A DNA stretch of 64,000 nucleotides from Sphaerisporangium fuscum (GCF_018531465.1 NZ_JAHDTF010000021.1:124001-188000), one strand, 5' to 3'; shown: positions 42,507-51,283, counted from the first letter of the stretch. Made by a program: numbers and translations. Notes: a model not told the origin generated them from the letters alone.

Positions 42507-44078
42507 TCAGCCGACGTGGACCGGAGCCCCCTCGGTCTTGCGGCCCGCCTTGACGAACAGCGCCAGCAGCGCCGCCGCCACCGCGACCGCGACGCTCACG
42601 CCGAAGCCGAAGTGCATGCCGTCCAGGAACGACTGGTGCGCGGCCTGCGTCAGCGCCTCGGCGACCGGCTTCGGCATCCCGGGCTGCACCGGGGCGACAC
42701 CGAGCGCCACGACGTTCTTGATCTGGTCGACCTGCTCGGCGTTGATCGGGATCTTGACGGCGGCGAAGTGCCCCGGCAGGACGTCGGCCACCTTCGCGGT
42801 GATCAGCGCGCCGAGCACGGCGGTGCCGAGCGAGCCGCCCACCTGCATGGCCGACTGCTGCATGCCGCCCGCGACGCCGCTCAGCGACTCGGGCGAGTTG
42901 CCGACGATCACCTCGGTGGCGCCGACCATGACGGGCGAGAGGCCGAAGGCCAGCAGGGCGAACGGGATCGCGGTCTGCACGTAGCCGGCCTCCAGGCCGA
43001 GCCGGGACAGCAGGAACATCGAGACGGCGGTGATCAGCATGCCGGCGGCGATGGGCAGCTTCGGCCCGAACTTGCTCAGCATGGCGGCGGCGAGCGGCGA
43101 TGCCACGATCATGCCCGCGCTCATGGGGAGCATGCGCAGGCCGGAGTCCAGCGGCGAGAGCCCGTGCACGCCCTGGAAGTAGAACGTGAGGAAGAACATC
43201 GCGCCGAACATCGCGAAGGCCATCAGGACCATGAGCACCGTGCCGATGGAGACCGACGCGTTGCGGAAGAGGCTGAGCGGCAGCAACGGCTCGGCCGCGC
43301 GGCTCTGCCAGAAGACGAACACCGCGCCCAGCACGACCGCGCCGGCGAGGAAGGCGATGGTCTTGGCGTCGCCCCAGCCGTAGGAGGGGGCCTTGATGAT
43401 CGCCCACACCAGGCAGAACATCGCTCCGGACAGCAGGACCACACCCAGGATGTCGATCTTCGACAGCGCCTCGGCCTTGCTCTCCTTGATGACCCAGAGC
43501 CCGACGATGACCGCGACGATGCCCACGGGCACGTTGATGAAGAACACCGACTGCCAGCTGACGTTCTCGACCAGCAGGCCACCCACGATGGGGCCGGCCG
43601 CGCTGGACAAGCCCATCACCGCGCCCCAGATGCCGAACGCCATGTTGAGCCGCTCGCCCGGGAACGCGGCGCGCAGCAGCGCGAGGGCGGCCGGCTGGAG
43701 CAGCGCGCCGAACAGGCCCTGGAGCACCCGGAAGGCGATCAGCATCCCGATGGACGAGGTGAGGCCGATGGCGAGCGAGGTGAGGGCGAATCCGGCGATG
43801 CCGACGATGAAGACCTTTTTGTGCCCGAACAGGTCACCGAGCTTGCCGGCGGTGATCAGGAACACGGCAAGGGCGAGCAGGTAGCCGCTCGTGATCCACT
43901 GCAGGTCGGAGATCGAGGCGTTCAGCTCCTTGCCGATCACCGGGTTGGCGATCGAGACGACGGTGCCGTCGAGCATTACCATGATCACGCCCAGCGCCAC
44001 CGCCAGCAGCGTGAGCCACGGATGACCGTGACCGCGTCGGGCCGGCGCGTCAGCGGGCGCGGCCAGCACTTGAGCCAT
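42507..44078 (-). CDS. MFS drug exporter, DHA2/EmrB-QacA family (14 helices)
   Basis: The 523-residue protein has about 14 helices. MVMLDGTVVSIANPVIG (motif D1, helix 1), LQWITSGYLLALAVFLI, GKLGDLFGHKKVFIVG (motif A), FRVLQGLFGALLQPAALAL and GPIVGGLLVENVSWQSVFFI, with PVG after it (motif C), are standard. It should extrude drugs or metabolites by proton antiport. It is divergent from a TetR gene with a direct-repeat-containing promoter between them, indicating repression relieved by a substrate. Confidence 0.9.
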   Translation of the reverse strand: MAQVLAAPADAPARRGHGHPWLTLLAVALGVIMVMLDGTVVSIANPVIGKELNASISDLQWITSGYLLALAVFLITAGKLGDLFGHKKVFIVGIAGFALTSLAIGLTSSIGMLIAFRVLQGLFGALLQPAALALLRAAFPGERLNMAFGIWGAVMGLSSAAGPIVGGLLVENVSWQSVFFINVPVGIVAVIVGLWVIKESKAEALSKIDILGVVLLSGAMFCLVWAIIKAPSYGWGDAKTIAFLAGAVVLGAVFVFWQSRAAEPLLPLSLFRNASVSIGTVLMVLMAFAMFGAMFFLTFYFQGVHGLSPLDSGLRMLPMSAGMIVASPLAAAMLSKFGPKLPIAAGMLITAVSMFLLSRLGLEAGYVQTAIPFALLAFGLSPVMVGATEVIVGNSPESLSGVAGGMQQSAMQVGGSLGTAVLGALITAKVADVLPGHFAAVKIPINAEQVDQIKNVVALGVAPVQPGMPKPVAEALTQAAHQSFLDGMHFGFGVSVAVAVAAALLALFVKAGRKTEGAPVHVG

Positions 44079-44127
44079 GGAAAGGTCCCCCTGTTTTCGT
44101 TGTTTTCCTCAGTAGTCGTTGTTGGGT

Positions 44128-44156
44128 AGATTATGACAGTCCATGACAGATGACAA
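44128..44156 (-). promoter_or_regulatory. exporter promoter with embedded TGTCAT direct repeats
   Basis: On the minus strand TTGTCA (44151-44156) and TAATCT (44128-44133) are 17 bases apart, a near-consensus promoter for the MFS gene. TGTCAT occurs three times across the -35, the spacer and the -10, which is suited to blocking by the divergent TetR protein. Confidence 0.75.
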
Positions 44157-44224
44157 ACGCTTTTATCCGACAGATGGTGACTTGTGGCACAATGTGACGT
44201 GAAGATGTCGAGGAGGTGTCCGGC

Positions 44225-44884
44225 ATGGGTCTGCGCGAACGCAAGAAGCACCAGACACGGGAGGCTCTGATCGACGCCGCCCTCGATCTGTTCCTCGCCC
44301 AGGGATACGAGGCCACCACCGTCGATCAGATCGCGGCCGCCGTCGAGATCTCGCCGCGCACGTTCTTCCGCTACTTCGGCAGCAAGGAAGACCTGGTCCT
44401 CTACTACACGACCGAGTTCGAGCGGATCGCGACCTCGGCTCTCGCCGCCCGTCCGGCGGACGAGCCGTCCCTCGCCGCCCTGATCGCGACCTTCCGCGAG
44501 GTCGTCCAGCAGATCAGGGCCGAGGCCGCCGAGGACCACGGCCGCGCGCTGAAGCAGCGCCGGGTCATGGAGGCCGACCCCATCCTCATCTCGAAGAGCA
44601 TCGCCCGCATGGGCGACATCGAGAAGAGGCTCACCGCGGAGATCGCGCGGCGGGAGGGCGTCGACCCCACCACCGACCTGCGCCCCCACCTGCTGGTGTC
44701 ACTGGTGACATCGGCCATGAGGGTGGGCTTCGAATGCCTGTCCGACGCCGAGTCCTTCGACGCCGTGCCCGACAACGTCGAACACGCCCTCGACCTCACC
44801 GAACAGGTGCTGCGCTCGGGCTGGGATCAGTTGAGCTTGGGGTCGTCGGGACAGGTCGCCACGAAGGCCAGCTCGCCCGGCTGA
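44225..44884 (+). CDS. TetR-family repressor of the MFS exporter
   Basis: The 219-residue protein has the TetR helix-turn-helix REALIDAALDLFLAQGYEAT, then TVDQIAAAVEISPRTFFRYF and GSKEDLVL. The C-terminal domain (residues 65-200) resembles the MftR/TetR_C_17-type sensor in having MRVGFECLSDAE near its end. ATG 44225 has GGAGGTG 5 bases or so upstream. Its last 58 bases overlap antisense with the AlgH gene. It is divergent from the exporter it probably controls. Confidence 0.88.
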   Translation: MGLRERKKHQTREALIDAALDLFLAQGYEATTVDQIAAAVEISPRTFFRYFGSKEDLVLYYTTEFERIATSALAARPADEPSLAALIATFREVVQQIRAEAAEDHGRALKQRRVMEADPILISKSIARMGDIEKRLTAEIARREGVDPTTDLRPHLLVSLVTSAMRVGFECLSDAESFDAVPDNVEHALDLTEQVLRSGWDQLSLGSSGQVATKASSPG

Positions 44885-45405
44885 CGGCGCAGCACCGAGC
44901 GCCACAGGTTCGACGGGCGGGAGTCGAAGGTGTCGCCCGGCTCGGCCTCCACGACGTACCACGAGCCCTCGCGGATCTCGGCCTCCAGCTGACCGCCCGT
45001 CCAGCCCGCGTACCCGGCGAAAATGCGCATCTGGGTGATCTCGCCGGCCAGGATCTCCGGGGGCGCGTCGAGGTCGACCGTGCCGAGCTTGGACACCGCC
45101 GAGGTGCCGGCGTGGAGACGCCGCCACCCCAGGGGCTCCTGCCCGCTCGGGACCGCCGCGAGGGCGAGCGCGCTGTCGGTCTGGACGGGGCCGCCCTCGA
45201 AGAGCACGGAGGGGCCGCTCACAAGGGGGTCCCAGGAGGGGAGCACCTGGGTCACACTGATCTCGCTCGGCCGGTTGAGCATGACACCGAGAGTGCCGCC
45301 GTCATCGTCGTGCTCCAGGATCAGCACGACACCGCGCCGGAAGTTCGGGTCGTCAAGCAGTGGCGTCGCCACCAGCAGCGCGCCGACGTAGATCGCCTCC
45401 GCCAT
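44827..45405 (-). CDS. AlgH/YqgE-family protein
   Basis: The 192-residue protein belongs to the conserved UPF0301/AlgH family (function unclear; named for a role in alginate and virulence regulation in Pseudomonas). Landmarks are GALLVATPLLDDPNFRRGVV, then GTLGVMLNRPSEI, VLFEGGPVQTDSALALA, FAGYAGWTGGQLEAEI and a final PSNLWRSVLRR. ATG 45405 follows a CATGAT box by 6 bases. The 3' end overlaps the convergent TetR gene by 58 bases. Confidence 0.9.
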   Translation of the reverse strand: MAEAIYVGALLVATPLLDDPNFRRGVVLILEHDDDGGTLGVMLNRPSEISVTQVLPSWDPLVSGPSVLFEGGPVQTDSALALAAVPSGQEPLGWRRLHAGTSAVSKLGTVDLDAPPEILAGEITQMRIFAGYAGWTGGQLEAEIREGSWYVVEAEPGDTFDSRPSNLWRSVLRRQPGELAFVATCPDDPKLN

Positions 45406-45588
45406 GCATCCATCATGACGCGTCACCCCCCGACCGCGCGCCCGACCCCCGTCAGACGGGTGCCCATCTGCGAATATGTTACGGAGAGCGCTCGAACGGG
45501 AACTGTCCGTGCATAGATCCGTGCCAAGGAGGACCGGTTCGCCGAGAGCATGCCGAGCAGAAGGCCGTGACGAAAGGGGAGACTTCCC

Positions 45589-46443
45589 ATGACCCCCCTC
45601 ATATTTGTGACGCTTGTGGCGGTGGGAGCGGCCATCGCCATCCCGGCGGCCCACGGCACGCGCGCCGCCGGCGACGAGGGCGGCCGCCCGCCGGTCACGT
45701 CCTCCCATCCCACAGGCGACGACGCGCATGTACGGATCTTCACCTCCCGTCCCGTCACCGACAGGGGGGAGGACACCGGGCGGACCCGTGTCCTGGCGTC
45801 CCGTCCCGTCACCGACAGGGGGGACGGCACCGGGCGCGTACGCGTCCTGACGTCCCGTCCCCTCGGCGACAGGGGTGACGACGGCGGGCGCGTGCGGATC
45901 TCGGTCTCCCGCGTCGAGTGCCCCGCAGGGCGGGCCGACGTCGTGCTCACCTCGCCCCGGGGCCACGACACCGTCGAATACTCCGTCTACCGTGACAACG
46001 GCCTCGTGCGCGACGGCGTGCTCTGGTCGGGAGTCCAGCGCAGCATCCCGGTCTACGTCGAGCACGACGGCACCGCGCGCATCGCCGTGCGGCTCGACGG
46101 GCAGGGCACCACGACATACCAGGTGCGGTCGCGGTGCGGCAGCCAGGAGGAGTCGTACGGCGAGTACCACCGGCGGGTGTACAGCGAGAGCAGCGACAGC
46201 GACAGCCACGACAGCGGCGGCGCGGTCACCCGCCGCCACAGGTACAACCCGCTGATCCGCACCGCGCCGAACCACCTGCCGTACACCGGGCCGCCCGCCG
46301 ACTTCTACGGCAAGATCGCCACAGCCGCCGGCATGATCATATTCGGCGCGATGCTGCTCTGGGTCGGCATGCTCTGGCCACGCCGCGTGCCCGAGCAGGC
46401 GCTCACCCGCCCGCGCCCGCCGTACGGCCGCCGCCGCCCGTAG
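45589..46443 (+). CDS. LPxTG-type surface protein with three 18-residue repeats
   Basis: The 284-residue protein has a signal peptide (1-22), then three tandem 18-residue units beginning SRPVTDRG/SRPLGDRG (residues 53-106). A beta-rich domain (ISVSRVECPAGRADVVL to GTTTYQVRSRCG, one likely disulfide) is followed by a Ser/Asp linker, and the end has LPYTG at 230-234 followed by a hydrophobic segment (FYGKIATAAGMIIFGAMLLW) and basic RR. This is a full sortase sorting signal. No sortase gene lies near. GGGGAGA precedes the ATG. Confidence 0.75.
   Translation: MTPLIFVTLVAVGAAIAIPAAHGTRAAGDEGGRPPVTSSHPTGDDAHVRIFTSRPVTDRGEDTGRTRVLASRPVTDRGDGTGRVRVLTSRPLGDRGDDGGRVRISVSRVECPAGRADVVLTSPRGHDTVEYSVYRDNGLVRDGVLWSGVQRSIPVYVEHDGTARIAVRLDGQGTTTYQVRSRCGSQEESYGEYHRRVYSESSDSDSHDSGGAVTRRHRYNPLIRTAPNHLPYTGPPADFYGKIATAAGMIIFGAMLLWVGMLWPRRVPEQALTRPRPPYGRRRP
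45745..45906 (+). repeat. in-frame 54-bp repeat (3 copies) in the LPxTG gene
   Basis: Three 54-base units each start TCCCGTCCC and encode SRPVTDRGEDTGRTRVLA-like peptides. Copies one and two are almost identical; the third is more diverged. Confidence 0.85.
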
Positions 46444-46479
46444 GCTCGGGCGCGGGCGGCCGGCCCGGCGGACGGCGTC

Positions 46480-47889
46480 CTACGCCTCGGTGAGGCCCCG
46501 CACCCGGCCGCCGGCCGACTCGCGCACGGCGGCCGCGACCGCTCCGGCGACGTCGGGGTGGAAGACGCTGGGGATGATGTAGTTCGGCCCGAGCTCCTCC
46601 TCGGACACTACGTTCGCCAGGGCGTTGGCCGCGGCGAGCAGCATCGACTCGGTGACCGTACGCGACTGCGCGTCGAGCAGACCGCGGAAGACGCCCGGGA
46701 AGGCCAGCACGTTGTTGATCTGGTTGGGGTAGTCGGAGCGGCCGGTGGCGACCACCGCGGCGTGCTCCCTGGCGTCGTCGGGCGAGACCTCGGGCTCGGG
46801 GTTGGCCAGCGCGAACACCACGGCCGACTCGGCCATCGTGGCGATGTCGTCGCCGGTCAGGATGCCCGGGGCCGAGACGCCGATGAAGACGTCGGCGCCC
46901 TTCACCGCGCCCCGCAGGTCGCCGCTGTAGCCCTCGGCGTTGGTGTGCTCGGCGATCCAGCGCAGCGAGTCGTCGAGGTCCTCTCGGCCCTTGTGCACCG
47001 CGCCGAGGTAGTCGCAGACGACGACGTTGCGCGCGCCGGCCGCGAGCAGCAGGCGCAGCACGGCGGTGCCCGCGGCGCCGGCGCCCGCCATCGCGATGCG
47101 CACGTCGGGCAGCGACTTGCCCACGACACGCAGGGCGTTGGTGAGCGCGGCCAGCACGCAGATGGCCGTGCCGTGCTGGTCGTCGTGGAAGACCGGGATG
47201 TCGAGAAGGTCACGCAGCCGCCGCTCGATCTCGAAGCAGCGCGGGGCCGAGATGTCCTCGAGGTTGATGCCGCCGAACCCGGGCGCGATGGCCCGGACGA
47301 TCTCGACGATCTTGTCGACGTCCTGCGTGTCGAGGCAGATCGGCCAGGCGTCGATGCCCGCGAACCGCTTGAACAGGGCCGCCTTGCCCTCCATGACCGG
47401 CAGCGCCGCCGCGGGGCCGATGTTGCCGAGGCCCAGCACCGCCGAGCCGTCGGTGACCACCGCGACGGTGTTGCGCTTGATGGTCAGGCGGCGGGCGTCC
47501 TCGGGGTTGCGGGCGATGGCGAGCGACACCCGCGCCACGCCCGGGGTGTAGGCCATGCTCAGCTCGTCACGGTTGCGCAGGGGCACCTTCGACTGCATCT
47601 CGATCTTGCCGCCGAGGTGCATGAGGAAGGTGCGGTCGCTGACCTTGTGCAGGACCACACCGTCGACGGCGTCGAGGCTGTCGACGATGGCCTGCGCGTG
47701 GTCGGTGTCCTTGGCGGCGCAGGTGACGTCGATGCGCAGCTTCTCGTGGCCGGCGGTGGTGACGTCGAGGGCGGTGACCACTCCCCCGGCGTTCTCCACG
47801 GCGTGGGTGAGCTGGCTGACGGCCTTGCCGCCCGCCGGGACCTCGAGACGGACGGTTATCGAGTACGACACGCTCGGCACGGTGGCCAC
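46480..47889 (-). CDS. NAD-dependent malic enzyme with N-terminal ACT domain
   Basis: The 469-residue protein oxidatively decarboxylates malate to pyruvate. Residues 1-80 form an ACT-like regulatory domain (SITVRLEVPAGGKAVSQL, GHEKLRIDVTCAA). The catalytic part contains SMAYTPGVARVSLAIA (catalytic Tyr), LGLGNIGPAAALPVMEGKAAL, FGGINLEDISAPRCFEIE (metal acids), PVFHDDQHGTAI, and the NAD-binding AGAGAAGTAVLRLL. GTG 47889 has GGAGCG upstream. An ACT-fused bacterial malic enzyme may be regulated by an amino acid or acyl ligand. Confidence 0.92.
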   Translation of the reverse strand: MATVPSVSYSITVRLEVPAGGKAVSQLTHAVENAGGVVTALDVTTAGHEKLRIDVTCAAKDTDHAQAIVDSLDAVDGVVLHKVSDRTFLMHLGGKIEMQSKVPLRNRDELSMAYTPGVARVSLAIARNPEDARRLTIKRNTVAVVTDGSAVLGLGNIGPAAALPVMEGKAALFKRFAGIDAWPICLDTQDVDKIVEIVRAIAPGFGGINLEDISAPRCFEIERRLRDLLDIPVFHDDQHGTAICVLAALTNALRVVGKSLPDVRIAMAGAGAAGTAVLRLLLAAGARNVVVCDYLGAVHKGREDLDDSLRWIAEHTNAEGYSGDLRGAVKGADVFIGVSAPGILTGDDIATMAESAVVFALANPEPEVSPDDAREHAAVVATGRSDYPNQINNVLAFPGVFRGLLDAQSRTVTESMLLAAANALANVVSEEELGPNYIIPSVFHPDVAGAVAAAVRESAGGRVRGLTEA

Positions 47890-48100
47890 GTCAATGCGCT
47901 CCTTTGCGGGTGCTCGTCATCGCGCGCGCGCTCGGCTGCTCGGGGTCGTGCATCCGGCTCGCCTGCTCAGTTCGTGGAATCCATCGTGCCAGACACCGCC
48001 GAGCGCTTCCGCCTCCCAGAAGGAACGATCACACTACGACCCGCGACACCCGCCGCATTCTGTGGCGATTGTGGCGGCTGCGATGAATTTTTACGCCACA
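47890..48100. other. malic enzyme upstream region, no gene seen
   Basis: This stretch is the 5' region of the malic enzyme gene. It includes an AT-richer patch near 48080-48096. No coding frame with a ribosome site or promoter consensus is convincing. Confidence 0.35.
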
Positions 48101-48130
48101 CAGCGACCGCCCCAAGCGGAGCGGTCGCTG
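48101..48130 (-). terminator. 10-bp hairpin, probable terminator
   Basis: CAGCGACCGC and GCGGTCGCTG form a perfect 10-bp stem around a 10-base loop. It lies downstream of the minus-strand thioredoxin-TPR gene, past the 18-bp repeat. Confidence 0.6.
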
Positions 48131-48245
48131 TGTTCGATGGCCTGACTGTGTTCGATGGCCTGACTGTGTTCGATGGCCTCGCTGTGTTCGATGGCCTCGC
48201 TGTGTTCGATGGCCTCGCTGTGTTCGATGGCCTCGCTGCGCTCGG
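48129..48245. repeat. 18-bp tandem repeat array (6 perfect copies)
   Basis: TGTGTTCGATGG begins at 48129, 48147, 48165, 48183, 48201 and 48219, exactly 18 bases apart, followed by a degenerate copy at 48237. The linking hexamer changes from CCTGAC to CCTCGC along the array. In one frame it would read FDGLTV/FDGLAV repeats, but no start codon with ribosome site supports a gene. Confidence 0.92.
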
Positions 48246-48247
48246 CG

Positions 48248-48338
48248 GCGAGGGGCGCCCTTGAGGCGGTGGTCTTCGTCGTCGTACGGGCTCGTACCTC
48301 ACCCTCCCTCCTCCTCAGACCACCGCCGCGCCCCTCGC
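48248..48338 (-). terminator. long two-part inverted repeat downstream of the thioredoxin-TPR gene
   Basis: GCGAGGGGCGC (48248-48258) pairs with 48328-48338 and GGCGGTGGTCT (48265-48275) pairs with 48317-48327, giving a 22-bp stem interrupted by a 6-base bulge and a loop of about 40 bases. It lies just after the stop of the minus-strand gene. Confidence 0.65.
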
Positions 48339-48351
48339 GCGGCGCCGGGGG

Positions 48352-49314
48352 TCAGTAGAGGGCGCTGGCGAGTGCGCGGCGGGCCTTGGCGACGGCCTCG
48401 TCGCCGGCGGGCAGGGCGTCGAAGAGGCCGAGCAGGTGGCGGCGCACCCTGTCGCGCTCGTCGCCCCTGGTGCGGCGCACGGCCGCGACCAGCCGGTCGA
48501 ACGCCTCCTCGACCCGGCCGCCGAGCATCTCGATGTCGGCCGCCTGCGTCTGCGCCTCGACGTCGCCGGGGTCGTCGGCGGCACGACGGAGCACCTCGCC
48601 CGGGTCGAGCCCCTGCGTGCGGCGCACGAGGCCCACCCCCGCCAGGCCGATCTTGGCGTCCGGGTCGGCGGGAGAACGGGCGAGGAGCCGCTCGTAGGCC
48701 GCCGCCGCCCCGTCGAGGTCGCCCTCCTCGACGGCCCGCTCGGCCGCCAGCAGGTCGGGGTCGGCCGGAGGCTCGGCAGGCTGCTGCCCCTGCGCGGCCT
48801 GGGGCCCCTCGGGCGCGGGCGGGAGGTACTGCGCGAGGGCCGCCATCAGCTGGTCGAGCCACTGGCGCACCTGCGCCTCCGGAAGCGCCCCCTGGAAGCC
48901 GGTCACCGCCTGCCCCTGGAAGACGGCCAGCACGGTCGGGATGCTCTGCACCTGCAGGGCACCACTGATCTGGGGGTTGGCGTCGACGTCGACCTTGGCC
49001 AGCACCCACCTGCCGCCCGCCTCGGCGGCGAGCTTCTCCAGGATCGGGCTGAGCTGCTTGCACGGCTCGCACCACGTCGCCCACAGGTCGAGGACGACCG
49101 GCGTGCGCATGGAGCGCTCGATCACGTCGGTGGCGAAGGTCTCGTCGGTCACGTCTATGACGGCCTGGGCGGCGGGAGTCGCGGGGCCGCCTCCCTCGGC
49201 GGCCTTCGCCGCCGCCGCCTCGCGACGCGCCTGGGCTTCCAGTGCCTGCTTGCGCGCACCGAGATCGATGGCCCCCTGCAACGATGCCGGTCGAGTGAAG
49301 TCCCTTGGGCTCAT
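48352..49314 (-). CDS. thioredoxin-TPR fusion (CnoX/YbbN-like co-chaperone)
   Basis: The 320-residue protein has an N-terminal helix, a thioredoxin fold with WATWCEPCKQLSP (Cys82, Cys85), KVDVDANPQISGALQVQSIPT (as VDVDANPQIS and VQSIPT) and the cis-Pro. From about residue 190 an all-helical TPR-like C-terminal half follows (AERAVEEGDLDGAAAAYERL, ADIEMLGGRVEEAFDRL). This architecture is that of CnoX, a chaperedoxin that protects clients from oxidation. Here the CEPC dithiol is intact. ATG 49314 follows CAGGAT by 6 bases. Confidence 0.87.
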   Translation of the reverse strand: MSPRDFTRPASLQGAIDLGARKQALEAQARREAAAAKAAEGGGPATPAAQAVIDVTDETFATDVIERSMRTPVVLDLWATWCEPCKQLSPILEKLAAEAGGRWVLAKVDVDANPQISGALQVQSIPTVLAVFQGQAVTGFQGALPEAQVRQWLDQLMAALAQYLPPAPEGPQAAQGQQPAEPPADPDLLAAERAVEEGDLDGAAAAYERLLARSPADPDAKIGLAGVGLVRRTQGLDPGEVLRRAADDPGDVEAQTQAADIEMLGGRVEEAFDRLVAAVRRTRGDERDRVRRHLLGLFDALPAGDEAVAKARRALASALY

Positions 49315-49482
49315 AATCCAATCCTGCCGCATCCGGCGCGTGCTCATTGTCGCGACCGTGCCTCGCCGGAGCGCGGCAGCGCTTTGTCACGCCTTTATCG
49401 CGAATTGCTACGGATCTGTCATGTAGCCGGGTCATCCCGAACGATGGGCCCGGACACGAAGCAAGCTCACATGGAGGTGAGT

Positions 49483-51210
49483 GTGAAACGCGTCATCGTC
49501 GTCTCCGCCTCGGCCGCCGTGATCGCCGCGTCGCTGGCGTTCCCGGCGCAGGCCGTCCGAACGTCGGCCGACCCCGCGCCGACCACCCAGTACGTCGTCC
49601 TCTACAAGGAAGGCGTCCCCGCCGCGGAGGCGCAGAAGGCCGTCGAGGCCGCCGGAGGCAGCGTCGTCAAGGTGAACGAGGCCGTCGGGCTCGCCACCGT
49701 CACCACCGCGAACGCCGGGTTCGTCTCGGCGCTGAAGGACAGCGGTGCGATCGAGGGAGTGGCCCGTGACCGCGTCATCGGCGCCGTCCCCAAGGCCGAC
49801 AGGCTCGCCGCCCCCGGCGCCCGTGCCCAGAACTCCCAGAACGCGGCGAAGGCCGTCGAGAAGGAAGGCCGTGAGCGGGGTGCCGTCGAGCACGGCCGCA
49901 ACGTCAAGGACGAGCCCCTGGCCGACCTCCAGTGGGACATGAAGCAGATCCACGCCGACGTGGCCCACAAGTACGAGCAGGGCGACCCGCGCGTGCTGGT
50001 CGGCGTCATGGACACGGGCATCGACGGCTCCCACCCCGACATCGCCCCCAACTTCAACCGGGCGCTCAGCCGCAACTTCACCGTCGACATCCCCTACGAC
50101 GCCAACGGCGCGGTGGTCGACGGGCCGTGTGACGCCGAGCCCGACAAGTCGTGCAACGACCCCGCGGACGTGGACGAGGACGGCCACGGCACCCACGTCG
50201 CCTCCTCGATCGCCGCGCCGATCAACAAGCTCGGCATCGCGGGCGTGGCCCCGAAGGTGTCGCTGGTGAACCTCCGCGTCGGCCAGGACTCGGGCCTGTT
50301 CTTCCTGCAGCCCACCGTCGACGCGCTGACCTACGCGGGCGACATCGGGGTCGACGTGGTCAACATGAGCTACTACATCGACCCCTGGCTGTTCAACTGT
50401 GCCGACAACCCCGCCGACTCGCCGGAGAACCGGCTGGAGCAGAGCACGATCGTCAAGGCCACCCAGCGGGCCCTGAACTACGCCCACCGGCACGGCGTGA
50501 CGCTGGTGTCGGCGGCGGGCAACCAGGCCTCCGACTACACCAAGACGTTCGTCGACACCACCAGCCCCGACTTCGCCAGTACGCCCGGTGAGGCCCCCTA
50601 CAGCCGCACCATCCCGCCGAGCTGCACCTCGATGCCGAGCGAGGGCGAGCACGTCATCTCGGTGTCCTCGACGGGCATCAGCAAGCGCAAGGCGTACTAC
50701 TCCGACTACGGCAACGGGTACGTCGACGTGGCCTCCCCCGGCGGCGACGTGTACGACACCCCGGACAACACCCGCGACATCAGCAAGGCCACGCTGTCGG
50801 CCTATCCGAAGTCGCTCGCCGTGGCCAACGGCGAGATCGACGCCGACGGGAACCCGACGGTGAACTACGTGGTCAAGGACTGCGACGGCGCGACCTGCGC
50901 GTACTACCAGTACCTCCAGGGCACCTCGATGGCCTCGCCCCGCGCGGCCGGCGTCGCCGCCCTGATCGTCAGCAGGTACGGCCACCGCGACCGCGACGGC
51001 GGCAAGACCCTCGCCCCCGACGTCGTCGAGGCGATCATGAAGGGCACCGCCACGAAGACCGCCTGCCCGAACCCGCCCGCCTACACCTACACCCGCCACC
51101 TGCCGACCGGCACCACCGTGACGGCGACCCACACCTGTGAGGGGACGCCGCTGTCGAACGGCTTCTACGGCAAGGGCATCGTCGACGCCCTCCGCGCGAT
51201 CGGCCGCTGA
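49483..51210 (+). CDS. secreted subtilisin-like serine protease (S8) with inhibitor I9 propeptide
   Basis: The 575-residue preproprotein has a signal peptide (KRVIVVSASAAVIAASLAF, cut near AQA), and an I9-type propeptide (residues 34-95, YVVLYKEGVPAAEA). A linker follows, then the S8 domain with Asp in GVMDTGIDGSHPDIA, His in DGHGTHVASS, oxyanion Asn in SAAGNQ and Ser in LQGTSMASPRAAG. An insertion with CDAEPDKSCND lies after the Asp. GTG 49483 is chosen because GGAGGTGA lies just upstream; ATG 49471 is part of that ribosome site. A terminator follows. Confidence 0.9.
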   Translation: MKRVIVVSASAAVIAASLAFPAQAVRTSADPAPTTQYVVLYKEGVPAAEAQKAVEAAGGSVVKVNEAVGLATVTTANAGFVSALKDSGAIEGVARDRVIGAVPKADRLAAPGARAQNSQNAAKAVEKEGRERGAVEHGRNVKDEPLADLQWDMKQIHADVAHKYEQGDPRVLVGVMDTGIDGSHPDIAPNFNRALSRNFTVDIPYDANGAVVDGPCDAEPDKSCNDPADVDEDGHGTHVASSIAAPINKLGIAGVAPKVSLVNLRVGQDSGLFFLQPTVDALTYAGDIGVDVVNMSYYIDPWLFNCADNPADSPENRLEQSTIVKATQRALNYAHRHGVTLVSAAGNQASDYTKTFVDTTSPDFASTPGEAPYSRTIPPSCTSMPSEGEHVISVSSTGISKRKAYYSDYGNGYVDVASPGGDVYDTPDNTRDISKATLSAYPKSLAVANGEIDADGNPTVNYVVKDCDGATCAYYQYLQGTSMASPRAAGVAALIVSRYGHRDRDGGKTLAPDVVEAIMKGTATKTACPNPPAYTYTRHLPTGTTVTATHTCEGTPLSNGFYGKGIVDALRAIGR

Positions 51211-51226
51211 GCCCCGCCTGCCGTCA

Positions 51227-51255
51227 GGGGACCCGTTCCGCCGGAACGGGTCCCC
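51227..51255 (+). terminator. 13-bp perfect terminator hairpin after the subtilisin gene
   Basis: GGGGACCCGTTCC and GGAACGGGTCCCC pair with a 3-base loop, 16 bases after the stop, ending in a short TT tract. It also serves the convergent MarR gene. Confidence 0.88.
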
Positions 51256-51283
51256 TTCCCGTGGGGCCGCCGGCCCTCGTTGG

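Noticed and set aside
47967-48302. Minus-strand ORF with ARPSNT repeats from the 18-bp array
   Set aside because: The 18-base period keeps the frame open by chance, but no start or ribosome signal supports translation and the flanks are hairpins.
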